Shown in pieces: positions 38,451-51,000 of a DNA stretch of 64,000 nucleotides (within the stretch, counting starts at the first letter, position 1; each line of letters opens with the position of its first letter). Origin of the DNA: Todiramphus chloris collaris. Taxonomy: Eukaryota > Chordata > Aves > Coraciiformes > Alcedinidae. A model generated the notes under the pieces. That model was not told the origin of the DNA, did not search any database, and saw nothing but the letters and a program-made list of their open reading frames with translations. The stretch spans positions 27,632,375 to 27,696,374 of the forward strand of contig JANVCC010000022.1 of assembly GCA_025345505.1 (NCBI GenBank), written 5' to 3'. The position numbers were made by a program, and so were the translations under genes.

Positions 38451-38460
38451 TTTTTTTTTT
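38388..38460 (+). repeat. (CTTTTT)n grading to (CTTTT)n and T27
   Basis: About 73 bp of pure pyrimidine on the plus strand: five or so CTTTTT units, then CTTTT units, then 27 uninterrupted T. It is followed directly by GCAG. On the minus strand it reads as a 27-A run decaying into AAAAG repeats, the usual look of an expanded poly(A). Confidence 0.9.
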
Positions 38461-39566
38461 GCAGTTGTACTGTGTATTTATGTTTCAGGTTGTCTACACT
38501 CAGCATTGAAGACCTGTTTTACAAGGTGATGAACAAACACAGTGAGAAAATGACCACAAGGGAAACATCTCAGTCTCAAAGATAAGAGAACAGCAGCTGG
38601 AGACTGAGATAAAATGAACAAGGCAATACTTTGTGCACTTTAGGCAATTTTGATTTTTGCTATTCTTCAGATTCCTTTTTGGTTTTGGTAGGAGACAAAA
38701 CAGAAAAGAGGTACAAATTCTGTCAGCGAAAGCTAGGGCCTATAGATGGTCTTTGAGATTTCAGATCAGGAAAACCTGTCATGTCCTTACCAACCGTACA
38801 GATCGGCTGAATCTAGTAACTTTGGAAGTCTTTCTTCTTTGATAAAACCTTTCTGTCTGGACAGGAATGGCTCTCATCCTCCTTGCTACAAGATTATCTC
38901 AGATACACTAAAGACCTGAAGCTAGTAATGACATAAAGGAACCAAACCACACGTGAAGACATATTGTACATGTACAAGACAATTCATGAGTACCAATTAA
39001 CTTTATGTGGAAGGTACTATGATTTTATGAAGATCAATGGCATAATAAAATCCATACTGTAGCTTAGGATGGGTGGATGATTTCTGAGTCTCAAATGGAC
39101 ACAAGTGATAACTGAGTCTGACTAGCTGTACAATTATTCACCAAACATTCTCACCTACAGTTTTCAGTTAGGAATCATTGTGGATTCTGTGACATGAGAG
39201 TTTTCCTCTCGCTGATAATACTTGCACAGTCTGTTTCATTTTCCAGGCTGTTTTATTCTCTTAAACCTTGTGGGCAGCACAGACAGGCTTTGTTATCAAG
39301 GGTTCCTGTCACTTACAGGAGATGGAAGAGAGACAGAGAGACAAGAAGAGAGCAACAATCAGGGAGAGCAAAGGAAAAATGACAGGTGCAAAGAAAGACA
39401 GGGGTGCAAGTATCTTCCTTTGGTATACTTCTGAAAACACCTTTGTCAAATTGCATTTAAATTGGCCAAGGAGTGAAAAGTTCTCTGGGAAAGAGGAAAT
39501 TGATCAATAGACATGCATACCCAGCCACACACACACAATATAACCATGTAAGTCTTTTTTCCCTAG
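38461..39566. other. Presumed intron upstream of RGS-like exon
   Basis: No gene or recognised repeat. Overlapping plus-strand frames at 39194-39510 are rich in Arg/Glu/Lys codons from a purine-rich stretch and lack acceptors. Confidence 0.4.
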
Positions 39567-39827
39567 GAGACGATCCTGATAAGTAAGATGCTAAAGGGAA
39601 GCCGGGAAAGAGAGGCAATTCTGCGTTATCATAGTTCTCAACAGCCAATAGCCTCACTGTTCTTTGAAGCTGCATCTGTATTTGATACATATTTAGTCCC
39701 CCTCACAAATGAATACTTCCCTACAAGAGCTCACTTCTACCTGTGGATTAATAAGTACTTCACAGAAACCCAAGAAATGTGTATATATTCATTAGCTAAA
39801 GCTCAAAAAAAGAGACAGCATTTTCAG
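39567..39827 (+). CDS. Exon encoding part of an RGS-like domain
   Basis: This is the best coding exon in the window. It has 261 bp (87 codons), open in phase 0 throughout, between a TCTTTTTTCCCTAG acceptor and a perfect CAG/GTGAGT donor. The frame runs from a stop inside the acceptor to one 93 bp past the donor. Residues 35-43 read AASVFDTYL and 65-78 read FTETQEMCIYSLAK. These match the A..IY..(Y/F)(I/L) helix and the F.EAQ..IYSL helix of regulators of G-protein signalling, with the right spacing and an Arg near residue 54 between them. The N-terminal RGS helices would lie in earlier exons. R4-type RGS proteins are much closer to consensus, so a divergent multi-RGS protein of the RGS22/RGSL1 kind is a possible identity. 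That is inference. Confidence 0.55.
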
Positions 39828-41696
39828 GTGAGTGATTGGAAGGACCAGGAGGTAATGGCTATCTGCAATACTAGTCCCTCTCTGTCTCAGTTGAAAGTCA
39901 TTGTCCTGAGTTGTATATGATAAAAATTAATGACTTTTTCTATTGGCTCTAGGGTGAAGCACACACTAGGGAGTTCAAATAATCTTTCAGAGTGATCATT
40001 CAGCAGGAACAGGCACAAATTAAGATATAAAATGCAGGTGAAAAATGGCCTTCCTTTAGATGATCAAAAGCATGAACATTTAGGATGGGATGGCTCACCT
40101 AGCTTTGATGCCATTTTAGTTGATTCTTCACAAAGGACTGTGAAATGCACACTGAGTTTTCTGACACTCTCCTCTTCTCTTACCCTCCAGTAAAACTCCT
40201 GCATTACAAGACCAACTAAAAATGAGGATCTCTTGTTTGAGAACAAGAAAGTGGAGGCAAATACATGAGGAAGGTGATACAAGAATGTGAAAAGAAAAAT
40301 GGTCTTTACCACAGGGTAAGGGCTTTTAATTGTGATTTGTATAGGTCTAGTTATAATGAGGTGTTATGCCTGACATGTCTTGGTTATTCCAAAAAAACAG
40401 AGTTAGTCACCTGAAGGAGAAAAATCCCCAACTATTTCCAATGTACATAGCTATGCAACTCATTGCCTGAAGATACACTAACATCTTAGCTTCCAGTGCA
40501 AAAGAAAAACACACAGGTTCTTTATATATTGCATGGGAATGTTTGAAATTACATAAATTGATGCACAAAAGTGAAGAATAAATAGAAAAGTTTATGAATC
40601 ATGACATAATCCAGCATTTAATGGATAAGAGTTAGACTTCATAATGTATAATTGTCAACTGTGAATTCTCTCTCACTTTTCTCCTCAGAATATGGTACCA
40701 GAGTTTGTGCCAGGGACAGGATACTATACTAAATGGTCCATAATTTTCTACAGCAAGATGATTTCTATGTTTCCAGAGATGTAGTCTGTCTGTGAACAAA
40801 AAGCATGTCTCCCTAAATCTTGTGTGAAGTGGGAACTGGTCTCTTGCTAAAGTACAATGTAACTACAGCACAAAATAGTACAGTTTCAAAAATGCACAGT
40901 ATTTAATAAGCAATGTGATGCAGAATGCGATAACTATTAATAAAGCCACTCCACTAAATTGATTTTAGCACGATTAAACTTTTCTTTACCTTATTTCACA
41001 GTCCATTTAAAATGTTCTATTTTTCCTTTAATGACAAAGGAAAATCTGAGCTTTAATAAAACACAGCAGCATAAATTCAAGGCAGCATATGGCGCAGATG
41101 AACAGAAAGCATTATCAAGAAAAAGACAACAGCACCAAAGTCAGAAATCCAGGCTGTGACACCATGTAATTGATTTAGGTAGAAGAGCATGTTTACACAG
41201 TGAACAATAAGATATCGTCAGCAATGGGCCAAGTTACAGTTCTTCAAGGTTTCTCAGAATATGGTCATGCAAATAAATGCACCTTAGTGGGACGTAAGAA
41301 GCAGAGGAGAGAGTATGCAAGGGGTTTACAATAACTGGAGCAGTAGCTGATATGTTCATCTTTGGTCTCTTTCTTTTGGGGTAAACCACAAATCAGTTCA
41401 ATGTCATTCCTCCTCCACTCGCCATGGAAAGCCCCTTGTTTCAGAAGTAACACTCCAATAAATGCAAGCCAAGTTTTACAGTATTACTCAGGGTGAGGTG
41501 TTGCCCATTTGCTGAAAACGCCTTCAGGGCCAGGACTGCATAGCTGTGTTTTTTGGGGCAGCAATACAGACCTTGTTTCTCATAGAAAACCATATTGGCA
41601 GAGAAGGGACAGTGAATAGTAATTGCCTATGGCTGAAAAGCAGATCCAGATTTTCAATCTAACATTCAGTTTAGAAGATCATCTTCCTGTATCCAG
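39828..41696. other. Presumed intron
   Basis: No repeat recognised. At 40991-41157, after a CTTATTTCACAG acceptor, a frame rich in Lys/Gln/Arg runs about 50 codons to TGA. It is in the wrong phase for the RGS-like exon, so I do not call it. Confidence 0.4.
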
Positions 41697-41747
41697 GAGC
41701 CTTCTTCCTCCCCCTCCTATAAGCCAAAGAGTTACAACACTTTCCAG
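41697..41747 (+). CDS. Possible 51-bp exon downstream of RGS-like exon
   Basis: The donor is a perfect match (TTCCAG/GTAAGT); the acceptor (TTCCTGTATCCAG) is fair. The 51 bp read EPSSSPSYKPKSYNTFQ in phase 0 at both ends, which fits the phase-0 end of the exon at 39567-39827. The Ser/Pro/Lys-rich text would be a flexible linker. A second acceptor inside it would leave only 24 bp. There is no family evidence. Confidence 0.22.
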
Positions 41748-43795
41748 GTAAGTGGGAGCTGTGAGCATGAGTTTCCTCAGCATGAGCTCTCTAATCCTTG
41801 AGCTTTTGTATGAGATAGCTTTTGTATGGTAGACTTTTGAAAAGGAATATAAGCTGTCAAAGAATGTTGTGCATGTGGTCCAAGGCTATGTTAAGGCCCT
41901 CTGCTATTTATACTTATGATGATGTGCATCCAGTCATGTGGCAACTATAGACTTTTGCTCCAATATCTGTGGTAGAAGCTGCAGAGGCAGTGGTGTCTAA
42001 AAAAATATTAATGAATTAGTAGCCCTCAGACTGCAGTGCAAGGTGAAGGTTGTGATACACAGGCCTACTTCTGTTTCTGAAGAGAGCTGGTTTTGTAGCT
42101 ACTAGGTATGATCTGTTCTGGAAATGAAAATTGCCAGGTGTAGGGAATGGTAGCTTTGATAAATGGTAGAGGGACTGAAACTGAGGACAGAAGCACATGA
42201 CAGAAAGCATTTACAGCGCTGCAACACATCAAGTCCTTGCCCGTCAGCTAAACCAGTGTGACTGACTGAGCACACATTCGTGCTTGCTCTGGCTGTAAAA
42301 TGAAATGTATTAACTTAAACCACCACGGTTTATGTTCCGTTTTCCTTTCTAATGGAGGTAGGTTATGAGTGTTCCCAAGGTCATTCCTGATGCCTCAACA
42401 TCTTCACTGACAGATGGCAACTCGATGAGCTGTGGTAACGCCATCATTTCCACTCATGTCCCTGTGTCCCAAGGAGTCCTGAGCATGTGCAGCTCAATAA
42501 AACACAGGCTCTTACTGTGCCTCAAGAGAAACAATTATAAAGGACACCACTTCTCACCCCATGGGACCACAGTGAGCGGGCTAAAGAAGTTGCTTGAGTT
42601 TTCCATCACACCAGAATCCCTTTTGCAATTCATCTGCCATTGATGTTTTCAAACTTGTTTCTCTGACAGGCCCTGTTACAGCAAACAGACTGTTTGGGAG
42701 ATGACAGCTTGATCTGTATCTCTTTCACACCTCTTTAGGGATAATTCTTGATGTGAGGTAGGTTTTGATCAACTGCCTCCCCTCTTATATGCTCAGCTAA
42801 ATAAGCTATTTGATTTTTGTTTTATTGTGATTGGTAAATATGTCACTCATGTTGTTGAACATGCTGGCAACAGGAGATGTAAATATGTCATAGCTGATGG
42901 TTACAAGCCTCAGTGATCATACTGGGCTTGAATTAAGGATTATTTTTGTACTCCCTTTGCAGACACTGGCAGACAGTCCTGCTGCCTTTGAAATTCAAGG
43001 AAAAACTTTGGGATCATGTGAAATGAGACACTTCCCATAAATGTAAAATACTCTGGTGTTTTTCACATTCATGTGTATTTTCTTGTTCATTGGAATAAAT
43101 AAGGTTAAAGAAAGAAGCAAATAAAAATGGCTCTTCCGTAAGATTCTTGAATCAGCCAAGAGAAAAGGGGTTAGAGAAACTTTCCTAGATCTTCTTGTCA
43201 TAAGCCATCCCATGCTATCACTCAGGCACCCCAAGATGTCCTGCAGGAGTCAACAATAGAACATATTTTTCCCAAGACTGGTGCTTTAATGAATCAACAT
43301 TTTTCATGCTCCTGTCCTTTGTCCACAGGGGTGTGTGTGTAGCCAGCATGCTCAGGGACTTCAACCTTAAATGTCAGAGGGGTAAGGGAAAAGTAGGCCT
43401 GTTCTGTTGAAGAACATCACATTTTCTTCTAGGGAAGGGCCTTGTGCAGCCTGTGGCTTGCCTAGGAGTCTTTGGGTCCTTCTGCCTGTAAGGGGTATAG
43501 GTCACAAATCCTGTATTTTACCCTCCTCCACCTCTCTATCACTGCCCTACAATATGGGCACTGTACGCCAAGTACTCCATGGCCAGGCCTGTCCCTTGTA
43601 ACATAAAACTGTATCACTGTAAAAGACTGGCATCTGTCTTTATCTGACTCCAGTGAACCTTTTATTTTATTTCAAGATCAAAACTAGGGAAGTCAGACTG
43701 AATCTTTAGTCCTTACTCCACTTAAGTGAGTCTAAGAACTACTCTTACAGGGTCTTCTGCTGTTCTTTCTTTTATGTATTTTTCCTTTTTCACCT
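41748..43795. other. Presumed intron
   Basis: A 92-codon plus-strand frame (42365-42643) and a very strong acceptor ending at 42738, followed 19 bp later by a GTAGGT donor, are the only gene-like signals. Neither fits the phase of the neighbouring candidate exons. Confidence 0.4.
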
Positions 43796-43824
43796 TATTT
43801 ATTTATTTGTTTATTTATTTATTT
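43796..43824. repeat. (TTTA)n microsatellite
   Basis: About seven TTTA units, one of them TTTG, on the plus strand. Confidence 0.85.
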
Positions 43825-44739
43825 CTGATAGTAAAACAATGGTTGAAAATCCACATGCAGGGGAATGTCAAGAATCAATATTTACAGTCTGTTAAAGTTC
43901 CTTCTAACTGTCTTCTGATGTGAGAAACGGAAGAACAACTCTATCTTTTCAAGCTGATCACCAGGCTTTGTTCCAGCCAGGCAGTTTCCTTGCTGATAGG
44001 GTTATGTTTTCTGGTCATGTAAATTCTGTATGTGTATATTTTTGACAAGCCGTCAGGACTAACCATCTGGAGTGATATCTTGGCTTCTTTTTTTTTTTTT
44101 TTCTTCACACTTAAAACACCAACCAGAGACAAACAATTTAATGATCATCTTGTAAAGTGATGTTTTAGAATCATATCAGCAGGGAAATGCTGCTAAGAAT
44201 GCTGTTAAGCATGTTTCCCAGGCGGTAGAATAATTGAAGGTGTTTATTGGGGATTTGTCATGAGAACATTAACCGACTGAAGATGATGTTGTTCTGGGAA
44301 AAAGAAAAGGTTTTGAACTTCATTGGGACAGAATTTTTGGACCTGGCATAATTAGTTAGATTTTTAAAATAAAATTAAAAACTAGGCTGGCCTTTTCTGT
44401 GATCATGAAATATTCCTGAGAAAGCCAAATGCAGATTTCTTCTAAATGAGTACAGAAGTATCCACTAATGTATTCTGAATTCTGGAAGATACAAGCACAA
44501 TTTTTAGAGAGAAAGAATTTCCCACACACATGCTACTCCTGTAAGAATGCAGTATTCTTAGGATTTTTTTCTCTTAAATACTGATTACCAACACCCTGGA
44601 GATGCTCTCCTCAGAATGAAACAATAGCCTTGGGTGCCTTTGGGGACTCACTGTTACTAGGAAATGCTCAATAAGCAATGGCAGCAAGGAATTTTTATCC
44701 GAGGCTGTCCAAGGATCCATGATTTATCAATTAGTAAAT

Positions 44740-45000
44740 TTTAATTAACAGGTACTACTGTACTAATTATTTGGCAATTGTGCTATCAAGACCCATTTCA
44801 GTGAATTCATGTCTTCACTGAAGAATAAGCATGTTTTTCACAGCAGGGATTCATTGTTCTCACTTTGTGTTTGTATAGCATCTATCACAATAAGGTCTTG
44901 ATTTCACTTCTTGGTCCATTACTATGCCATAAGTATTAAAATAAGAATTATATCACTATAATTATTCCCCATCATAATTTTCCATGAATGTTTTTGCTAC
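44740..45000. promoter_or_regulatory. Candidate conserved non-coding element
   Basis: Non-repetitive AT-rich block with many TAAT/ATTA cores (ATCAATTAGTAAATT, TTTTAATTAAC, ACTAATTATTTGG, CTATAATTATTCC) ending at a long poly(A). It is enhancer-like by motif density only. Confidence 0.2.
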
Positions 45001-45030
45001 TTTTACCAAATAGACTTTACAGTATGAATC

Positions 45031-45059
<29 letters not shown>
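45031..45059 (+). repeat. Poly(A) run, 29 bp
   Basis: Twenty-nine uninterrupted A. The sequence just upstream shows no spliced-cDNA or SINE-like features that I can recognise, so it is not called as the tail of a retrocopy. Confidence 0.92.
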
Positions 45060-45061
<2 letters not shown>

Positions 45062-48000
45062 ACAATTGCCATTTTTTTCACAGCTTTTTGAAATTGTTCC
45101 TTAAAATATGTCTGTTTAGCATATGACAGGCTCTATTTAGTCTGAGAAAGCCCATCAGGGCAAAGCAGCTGAGATATGCGAGATCTGACATCTGTGGGAA
45201 TTGTTTTCCTTTGTGACTAACTCCCCTTACAGAGGCTGAATGAACAGGTACCTGTTCAGTAAAGTTCTACTAGGAACTGGGGTATTCAGTTCCTTGTAGG
45301 ATTAACCCAGAAATTCATGCAGCTTGGCTAAAAATGAGTTAAAAAGAGTTCTGAGATCAGACCAGAGCAGAAGTCAGTAGTCTTGGAGATCTCCACCTGC
45401 ATCCCTGAAACGCAGAAGCTGGTGAAACTCAGAGACTGGAAAGAAGTCCAAGGACTAGGATGTGGTTTTGAGCAGGCACACAAGTTCCTTGCAGTATCTT
45501 CTGCAAGTGAACTTTTGTGAGTTTAGGTTGCAAACCACAGATGCAATTAATTGAATATATTTCAGATAAATGTTTGTAGCAGAGATCTCTCCTCCTTAGG
45601 ATCTATAGTACTGTTGGTCATTTTGGTTATGCATTGTGCATCTTATTTAAACAGCCTTCTTATTTTTATGGCATCATCTCCTATACCCCTGTTTATTTCA
45701 TATATTACAAGCTTTTATGTTGTGTTTTACTAGTGGATCTGAACTTTGAAACTGTTGAAACTAAAGCCCTTTTGCCATAGTTTATATATCCAATTTCTTG
45801 TATTTGTTTTCATTAATCATGGCTTTCTTCACAGGTGGTTTCTTTTATTACCTTGTTATTGATGCGAGCAAAACACCATTTTTTCCCCCCTCTCATACAT
45901 TTACTTTTCCCCATTTGAGTTATGCCTACTGCATTTACAAATGACCATGCCTGCAAGGCATTTGGGCACTTAGATGAGAAATGCTGATGCTGAAGTCAGA
46001 GCTTTGAGACACTCGTGTCCATTTGCAGTTAATTTGGGCAGCTTCCACAGCTCAGGAATTTCTATCTATCTACATCCATATCTCTGGGTAGTTGTGTTCT
46101 GCTTCTTGCATTGCAAATAGAAAAAAAAAAAGAAAGAAAGAAAAAAAAAGAGATGAATATAAAAGAGTATAATAAGAAGACAAGTGGAGGGTCAAAATGG
46201 TCTTGATGTAGCATTTTTTCTCCATATACTGAAAGAACGATGTATATTCAATTTTGGGAGAAGACACATTATAAGCATTTGATAAATGTTGATAAATGAT
46301 AAAAAACTCAAACTGACATTATTCTTGGTCTTTTCTACTGGTAGAAGTCACACCAGAAAAAAGAGTAGAGACTTTCTTTCACTCCCCCCAAGGGTATGAA
46401 CAACATTAAATAGCGAAACCCATTGCTTTGTCTTCCAGATCTCAGGCATACGTGAGGCTCTGGAAAGCACCTATTTACTTCTTGCACTCATGAGAATTAT
46501 AACACTAATAAATGATATAAAAAAATAAACCAAAGCCTCAGAATTCCACTATGCAGTGCTCTAACATCTACTTCATCCTCTTGATGCTTAGCAAAAGGTC
46601 TAGAAAAATACATGGGATGGTGCTGGATCTTACTGTGCTTTGACAGAGCTTATCTAGAACGACTCCTCTCATCAGCTCTGGTGATGGGGCAAAAAGGGGA
46701 CACACTGACAGCCTGAACTCCGACTCATGGGGGTATTAGAAGTGGTTTATGCAAACTATGTGAAATCCTTTGACTAAGCTTGCTTGCAGCTAACAAGACA
46801 GGGCTGAGCCACACACTTTTTTCATTTAATAATTCTCTTGTTCTGCCTTAAATATCTAAAAGTCAAAATGTAAATGAAGCCAACACACAGTCAAAACTCA
46901 GATCCTCTATACTGAGCTCTTCTTAAAGCCTGTGTGACAAATTAGTCACCTGCATGTCCTTTATCCTCTACTCCCAAATCACTGTTCCATTTGTCTTGGT
47001 CACCTATGGAAGTTGCTCCTCTCCTGGTACGATTGCTCCTGAATTTTGGGCTTGACCTGTCAACACTGAAATAAATTCTACTTTTTTCTTAAGTAGGTTT
47101 GGATCAGGGTCTCTGGGGTGGGAATGGAAGTTTAATGGGAGACTGCGTTGGGGAAGAGAGAGAAGAGAAAAAACCAGCTGCAAATAAACCTGGACTTTCT
47201 CAACTGATAACCATTGTGGAAGCATATATAGGGCCCTTTGCTGTCACAGACCACTTAACATTTTTTCTTCTTTCTTTTCTCCTTTCAGTCTAATTTGAGA
47301 AAAGCAGATATTTTTCTCTCTTAACACAGGAAGTGGCACATTTTTCATCTTGCAGCAGCATACAAACCAAGGCTATTAAAACAGCCAAAGACCATCAAAA
47401 GGCAGCATGGCAGGATGATAAAAATGAATACAGCTCTGCCCCGGAAATAGCCCAATTTTATTTTCTACCTGCCATGTTGCCATAATAAATAGGAACACCT
47501 TTGACCATATCTGCAGACCTGTGGGAAGGGCATCCCTTATTTCTCCACCCAGGTTCAGCACAAAAATCGAGCTCAGACTCTGTGCAGTCAGGCTCTTTTA
47601 TTTATTTTTGTTTCCCTTTCAGCCTCCTTGTCCATTATTAATCAGGAGAATTACTATTGCTTGGGCTGGATTTTTATTGCACTAGATACTCAGGGTTAGA
47701 TCTTGCCTGCATGCAGAATCTGTAGTGAAGTACTTGGATTAAAGCACCTGCATTCTGTGCTAGAGTTAAAATCTGATCCTTAATGAAAACCCGGGCTAAA
47801 CAATATTTGCTCCTCTCCTAATTCTTACTGTGTTTTTACAGAAGAAAACAACTAGGAGGATGTAAAACTGGCTTGAGAGCAGTCAGAACATGTCTTTTGG
47901 TAGGTATAAATTCCAAATCCTAACCATGTTTTCTTCAAACTTTTTCAGTTGGAGATGGATGTTAGCACACTGTTAAATTGCAATGCTGCATGTAAAATAG

Positions 48001-51000
48001 CAACACAATGTTTCAGTGAGGTATGTCACTTAAGGAATGTGTCTGCAGCTATTGAAATGAATGTATTTAATATCAAGAATATAAATTCCATTTAAAGTGA
48101 ACAGTTAAAACTGCATGAGCTTTTGTCTGACATCCTTGCCTATTGAAGAGAGATGGGCTACTTCCTGCCACTGCTTCAGAGTGACCTTAAGCCACTCTGT
48201 GTCCTCTCCTCTTTTGCTCCTGACTTGTTTGTTTTATTTCAGGAACTTTTTAATGTGCATGACTTTGGAGAAAAGTTAAAAAATCCCTGAGCCTGAAATC
48301 TAAAAATCCAGAAGGCAAATCAAGAAAATCTCTCCTCCTTTCCCTTTTAAAGCCAGTCCTGTGGTTTGGGGAGTCTTGATTCTCAGTTTTACTGAAACTG
48401 CAGTCCAAGAAGCTGAGGTGGAAATCATTTTTAGTTTTTCTGAAAGGAAGACTGGTTTATACATGGAAGACAAAGACAGACATTTCTGTACTCTTTTGCA
48501 CAGCTTGCAGAGACAAGAGGCTTTGCATTGCCCTCCTTGCCTTTGAGAAACTTCCCATCTATGGGGCAAAGCACTGAAAACCCACTTAGGTAGTGTGCCC
48601 CTTCATCAGCCAACAGCCAAACTGACATGGTCAGCCTGGTAAGAACTGTCAATGTGTAGAATTGGTACTTTTACAGCACCAAACTTCCTGGTGGGGCTGC
48701 ACCCATCTATGTTGGCTAAAGATCTGACTTCCATTATTCCTTGGGAGTACAGCTGATTTATGCCAGCAGGATATCTGGGTCTTATCTAAGGTAAAAACAA
48801 CTGCAGTCTATCTCTCAGCATTTCAAAGGGAACAAGGGTATTCTACAATTCTACTGCTACCATGTGGGTGAGAAATTAAAGCATATGGTGAATCCCTGCT
48901 GCCGTCAGAGGCAAGAGCTGGGTCTTGCATGGGCAATCTGCACAAGCCCTGCTGCAAACAGCCACATCTGCCCTGCCTTGCCCTTTCCCTGGCCCATTAA
49001 AGGCTGCCCATAGGCTGATACTGGGTCCTGCTTTATTATTCTCCACCCAGGTTGGGAAGACCTGGCACAACATAGTTGTCAGCCAGATTGGCCCTGACAA
49101 GTATCATATGCTTTACTGCGCCTGTTAACTGCCTGCTTTTCTAACCAGCCTTGCTGTCATTCATCCTGAAGAGCAGGTGTGATAGTATCTTTGTATAACA
49201 GTCTAAGAGGCAGTAAATAGTCAGATTTGCCAGGTATAGCTGTGGTTCAGCAAGGCGAGGGACAGACAGTCTTTTCTTTACACAGCTGAAGATAATTTCT
49301 GCCCCTCTCTGCTTCTTGCGCCCTGTCCTGAATGTGTCATACCATGGCTATTGAGCACTTCTTTTAAATAATTTCCCTGCAGTTGGAAAATGCCCCAGTG
49401 CTCACATTACTCACACTTGTCAAAAATGTGTAGACAGTAAAATATCCCTCTGGTGTCCCAAGGCTTTGGGCTGGCTTTCCCTAAGCTGTACTTGGCTAAA
49501 AGTACCCTCTGACTCAGTTTCAGGATGTAGAAGATGTTTGCATGCCTGAGTGAGGAAAATTGTCCGGACAGGAATCCTGAGCCCTATTCCTGCTCCTCCA
49601 AGCTGCAAGGGACTAGAAGGGTGGATCACCAGTTAACACCAGACTGTGATCCTTACTTCACATTAATGACCCAGTTGACCATGGGATCTGCTCTCTAGTG
49701 TAATATCCTTACATGGGATAACTTTCTATTTCTTTAATTTATCAAACTTATTATCAAATTTATTAAACTAGTTGGAGCCTTAGCAGTTGTTAGGTGCCTG
49801 TGTTGAGTAGGTGTCTAAATAATTTGACATATGCTTGTTCAGGTTAAAACATCATTGCACAGCATCTTGTCCTATATACCCCTGATCAGAAATAGCCGTG
49901 TGAGAGAAGGCATGGGTAGCACCTCTGTTATCATCTGCCAGATGTATTGTGTAATTAATAAATACATTTCCTCTCACAAGACTATTAAGTAGCTGTTTCC
50001 TCTGAGTCTGAACTCAGAGGCAGTACATGCAACTTAAAGGCAAAGTGCTATTATTGCTAAACATCAGTGTAGAGATTACCTTTCCAAGAAGTAATGTCAC
50101 CTCTGCCCCAAGTAAAGAATCTTGGTAAAGTACTGCACATCACTCATCAGACCTGCCATCCAAGCACTTCCAAGCCAAACCACAGTGAGATGTTTTATTT
50201 ACCTTGGTGTCCTTTCAGTCTGGGCATTTTTATTTATAAATAACTCCAATACAGCTCAGACTTATCTCAGGTTACGTTGGAATTTCATTTAATGCATTGC
50301 TGATGCATAGGTTCAGTCTGACTCCTTCAGCAAGTCCTGACACCTTTTTCAGAGTAACAGTACCTCTTCTGAGAACCCAAATTGGGTCCCCTCAGCTACT
50401 GAGCAGGGATGTGAGAACCTGGTGTGACAGTCCAGTGCTGCTCTGCTGAATCAAACACCCTGTTTATCCAAAGAGAAGGCTGTCATTCAAATGGGAAATG
50501 GTTCAGCACAGAACCAGTGTTCTCTATTAAGAGGCCGTGGTTCAAGTTTTGTGTGTATGTTGGCATGGGAAATGAATGCTTCACTACTATGTTTTTCATG
50601 ATGAGACTTAATCCACATGAGACAAAGTCCACAGAGACTTTGTCACTTGCCCACATCAGGAAAGTGACATTATATGTGACAAATATTTACAATTCTTGCA
50701 GTTTCAGTGTTCAGTGTAAGGGGTGTGTTGCTTCTTCACTGTGTCACAATGACAGACCTTATGCTCTGCAGCCCTCCCATAGTACCAAGAAAAAGACATG
50801 GACTTTTTTACCTGTACATGAGCTGGACCAACCTACTGCTTTCACAGGATTTCCACATATGTTAATCCTGGGGAAAGCACTAGTTAAATCCAAATTAATG
50901 CCATTAATCAGGGTACACCAGGAAGTTTCAGGGTAATTTTGTTATATGTCATAGTAGCTTCCCCTGTAAGGTATCATTTTCACTAAATTAGATATTTGAG

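Noticed and set aside
42365-42643. 92-codon plus-strand frame with a plausible-looking protein text
   Set aside because: No acceptor/donor in phase with neighbouring candidates and no recognisable domain.
45031-45059. Poly(A) run as tail of a processed pseudogene or SINE
   Set aside because: No intronless coding sequence, poly(A) signal or SINE body lies upstream and no target-site duplication is visible.
48300-48569. Overlapping 61- and 89-codon frames on opposite strands
   Set aside because: A fair acceptor exists at about 48395, but no donor and no poly(A) signal follow; the frames are mutual shadows.
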